NCBI GenBank assembly: GCA_025266875.1
Contig: JALLLT010000024.1
Location: forward strand, 496,001-560,000
DNA: 64,000 bases
DNA from: Fennellomyces sp. T-0311
Taxonomy: Eukaryota > Mucoromycota > Mucoromycetes > Mucorales > Lichtheimiaceae
Reading direction: 5' to 3'
The position numbers and the translations under genes were made by a program. Within the stretch, counting starts at the first letter, position 1, and every line of letters starts with the position of its first letter. This document shows, in pieces, positions 61,659 to 64,000 of this stretch. The notes beneath the pieces were generated by a model, which worked only from the letters and a program-made list of their open reading frames with translations, did not search any database and had not been told where the DNA came from.

Positions 61659-62288
61659 CGTGGCATGTTATGAAAGAAGAAAAGAAAAAAAGCGTTGCCA
61701 TGATTATTTAATTCATGCAAGTGCTAATACCCCTCATGCGTCTGCCTGATTGGCGCGGATGATTGTTTTCCCCTAGTTGTGATGAAGACGCAATGACGTA
61801 CATTGATCCGTTAGGACCATCACCGACCTCATGACGTTGGAGTAAAGATGTATCGGTACTTCTTCTCCGACTTTTCGATACTAAGCGATGACCGCTTGAT
61901 ACTTGTTGAGCGACTTTGAATTTCCGTCTCTGTCGTGTGTGACGACCCTAGGAATGATTCCTTCGTGGGGTAAACTCAGCAGGTGATGTCCTATCTACAC
62001 TGGTAATCCGAGTAAAGAGCAGCGGACCCCAGCTGACCATCGTCACTACTCACTGTTACAGAAGTGGAAAAGAGACCATTGCCTAAGAATTTACCATACA
62101 AAACGACAAAGAGCAATTGGGCTACTAATACGTTGCCTATGAGCAGCAAGTAGCCACAAAAAAGAAAAGCGTGGACCTGAGTTGCTCAGGGGCGAAAGGT
62201 TACACCAAATCTACGATTCAAAAAATAATCCGTTACCCAACGATCTTATCTGATTCTTTTTTTTTCGCCTTTTTTTTCTCTTTTACGA
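61659..62288. other. Divergent promoter region, lipase / small membrane protein
   Basis: About 630 bases. A T-rich run (62255-62280) lies directly before the small gene's ATG. The middle part is less AT-rich than other gaps, but I see no gene, tRNA or snoRNA that I could defend. Confidence 0.5.
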
Positions 62289-62591
62289 ATGAAACTTCAC
62301 ATTGCCGTATTGTTTTCCATTTTCCTATTAGTGTCTTGCGAGGATGAAAATGACGGCTCGTACGTAACCCCGTTTGGTCAAGACGTTTACATAACACATA
62401 AGGCTAGAATGTTTTTCTCTCCATCACTGTTGACGAATACAACATTGCTTTACGTCACTGCAATCCTCTCCGCCCTGGTGTGGTCCTCCGGATATGTCAT
62501 CGAATACATGCTTGATCGACAAGAACAATTGGAGCTTGAAAAATGTGTTTCGGCACCGTCGTACGGCAGCGTCGATATATCGGATCTGTAA
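62289..62591 (+). CDS. Small secretory/membrane protein of unknown function
   Basis: A single exon of 100 residues. It starts with a signal peptide (LHIAVLFSIFLLVSC), has an acidic stretch with a FGQDVYITHKARMFFSP segment, and a membrane segment (TLLYVTAILSALVWSSGYVI). It ends with a short charged tail containing a YGSV-type tyrosine motif. The N-terminal signal followed by one anchor suggests a small type I membrane protein. I recognise no family. Clean start, balanced composition and a T-rich upstream tract support it as a real gene. Confidence 0.6.
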   Translation: MKLHIAVLFSIFLLVSCEDENDGSYVTPFGQDVYITHKARMFFSPSLLTNTTLLYVTAILSALVWSSGYVIEYMLDRQEQLELEKCVSAPSYGSVDISDL

Positions 62592-64000
62592 ACGAGTCCT
62601 ATCATAACTACATGCAATTCATTGTTCCTAATATACCCATTTTTATAATCTTTTTTTTTTTTTGCGTAATGACAACGGCTACGGTTGCTTAAAATGGACA
62701 ATTTTTGAATGAGTCGTATAATAGATTGCTCGACATAAAGACTGCTAATATACACTAAAGATGCTACCGGATATACTCAAGTGTTTTTGCGTACTGCAGC
62801 ATCAGATTGGCAGATGGAGTAGAATCAAGCGGATGTGATTCCGATAGACAGGTAAGCCTACTACTGAAACTTCACGCAATCCATTCGGTTCCAAAGCATG
62901 TATAGCTTTAAACCCGGTCAAAAGTCGATAATTCATGACCTTTTGTAAATTCACCAAATTCTCACTGGAAACTGTCTGGGCCACTGCGTTAAATAACTGT
63001 AATTCTCGTTGCACACGATTGGGAGATTTATCCAAAGCAGTATATATTAAGTGCCACAACCGAACAAAGCGCGCCTTTCTTCTCACGTATACGTTTTCTT
63101 TCGTCACAAACCATGATAAATCTATAGAAAAGTAAGAGCTTGCTTCAAAAGCTGTAAAGCAAAAAAAGTAAAACCACACACACGCACACACACACAATTG
63201 TATCATGTGAGTAAACTTCGATGATCAACCGCGACACGCCTCGTTATCTGTACATAATCACATGAGTGCCGAAAAAAAGAGGCCGTAAAGAAGAATGGGA
63301 CCGGGCACATGATCCTATCTTACGTGAGGCCCTATAAAGAAACATAAGTTTTGTAATGTAAAAATAGAAAGTGGATCGATTAACATGAAACAATGGGTGT
63401 GAAGACAATTTCTGCAAGTTTATTGACTGATCATAAAAAAAGTGTTACCATGTCAAAGGTAATTTCGTCATTGATGCAACAAGTTTCTTTTTGTTTGAAA
63501 GACTAGTACTAATGCAGTAACCCCGTAACATCTCGTTTATGAGTCTTTAAGGTCTGTATAAATGTAGTGTATAACGAATGAACGGGCCACTGTAACACGA
63601 ATGTTGTTCCGCACTCTATGTTTCGTTTGCATTAGCCGCATGGTTGCAAGCGTGTACATAAATTCACATGGAAGTGGACTTTTTAGTACCTGAGTTATTA
63701 GGTAAACGCGGCAATCACGAGTAATGTAAAAAAAAGTGCAATCGCTTTTTATTACATGGTCCCCCCCTAATAATCTCCTATACTAACCAAATGTTTTTTT
63801 TTGCAAGTCCAGCGAAATCGGCAACTGATTCTCGTTGATTGCTGCTAACACGAATGACACATGGTATGTGAAAAGATAAAACGGATTGCATCGGAAGAAG
63901 CCAGAGTTTGACCGGAAGCATCCGAATCCATAAATACGCCATTGGCCATTGGTTAGTAGGATATGCCCAGATAGGCTACGTGAGAATGCAATGGGGGCCA
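62592..64000. other. Gene-poor right end of the window
   Basis: A minus-strand frame of 134 codons (63206-62802) is the only sizeable one. Its middle part reads like protein (RRKARFVRLWHLIYTALDKS, LFNAVAQTVSSENLVNLQK), preceded by a plausible acceptor TATAG at about 63120. It may be a terminal exon of a gene lying to the right, but I see no convincing upstream exon. A CA repeat (63175-63197) lies beside it. 63250-64000 is AT-rich with no gene seen. Confidence 0.45.

Overview
The window looks like a gene-dense nuclear segment of a Mucoromycota (mucoralean-type) fungus. The evidence is the short GT-AG introns of about 45-100 bp, usually several per gene, the fungal gene set (NSP1, SEC72, END3, TRP2, GT15 mannosyltransferase, P-type H+-ATPase, RhoGEF), a GPI-type CotH protein of the kind typical of Mucorales, and peroxisomal enzymes with PTS1 tails. 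I saw no rRNA, tRNA, CRISPR or recognisable transposon. All exon models were built by eye from splice sites and reading phase; except where stated, the summed exons give an uninterrupted reading frame.

Layout. 1-4086: end of an unidentified gene, SEC72-like gene, then a 3.2 kb AT-rich gap. 4087-11460: CotH protein, then NECAP, RBM42-like, END3 and a GCN4-type bZIP factor. 11461-15579: a 4.1 kb AT-rich gap with no convincing gene. 15580-30590: MIT-like protein, BSD-domain protein, cysteine dioxygenase, AMMECR1, NKAP-like RS protein, peroxisomal Lon, F-box protein, UTP4. 30591-39269: TM2 protein, NSP1, an unknown gene, DHFR, a three-part crotonase-like protein, branched-chain aminotransferase. 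39701-50369: RhoGEF, SCP-x thiolase, a divergent KduD-like SDR and polyol dehydrogenase pair, H+-ATPase. 50755-64000: GT15 mannosyltransferase, anthranilate synthase I (TRP2), HID1, homeobox protein, class 3 lipase, a small membrane protein and a gene-poor end.

Shared themes. NECAP and END3 are endocytic; HID1, GT15 and SEC72 belong to the secretory pathway. Lon (ends SHL) and the thiolase (ends AKL) carry peroxisomal targeting tails. The most coherent regulatory story is general amino-acid control. The window encodes a GCN4/CPC1-type bZIP protein whose upstream region holds six short uORFs, one stopping on the main ATG and one overlapping it out of frame. Close upstream of the branched-chain aminotransferase lie two GCN4-type sites, one of them the full ATGAGTCAT palindrome, and another lies upstream of TRP2.

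Other points worth attention are Ark1/Prk1-type LxxQxTG motifs in END3, five CPVTGQ repeats on a crotonase-like protein, a run of eleven cysteines in the RhoGEF, a GC-AG intron, a 19-nt microexon, a doubtful 46-nt intron in the BSD gene, and hairpin-forming sequences in the gene desert.
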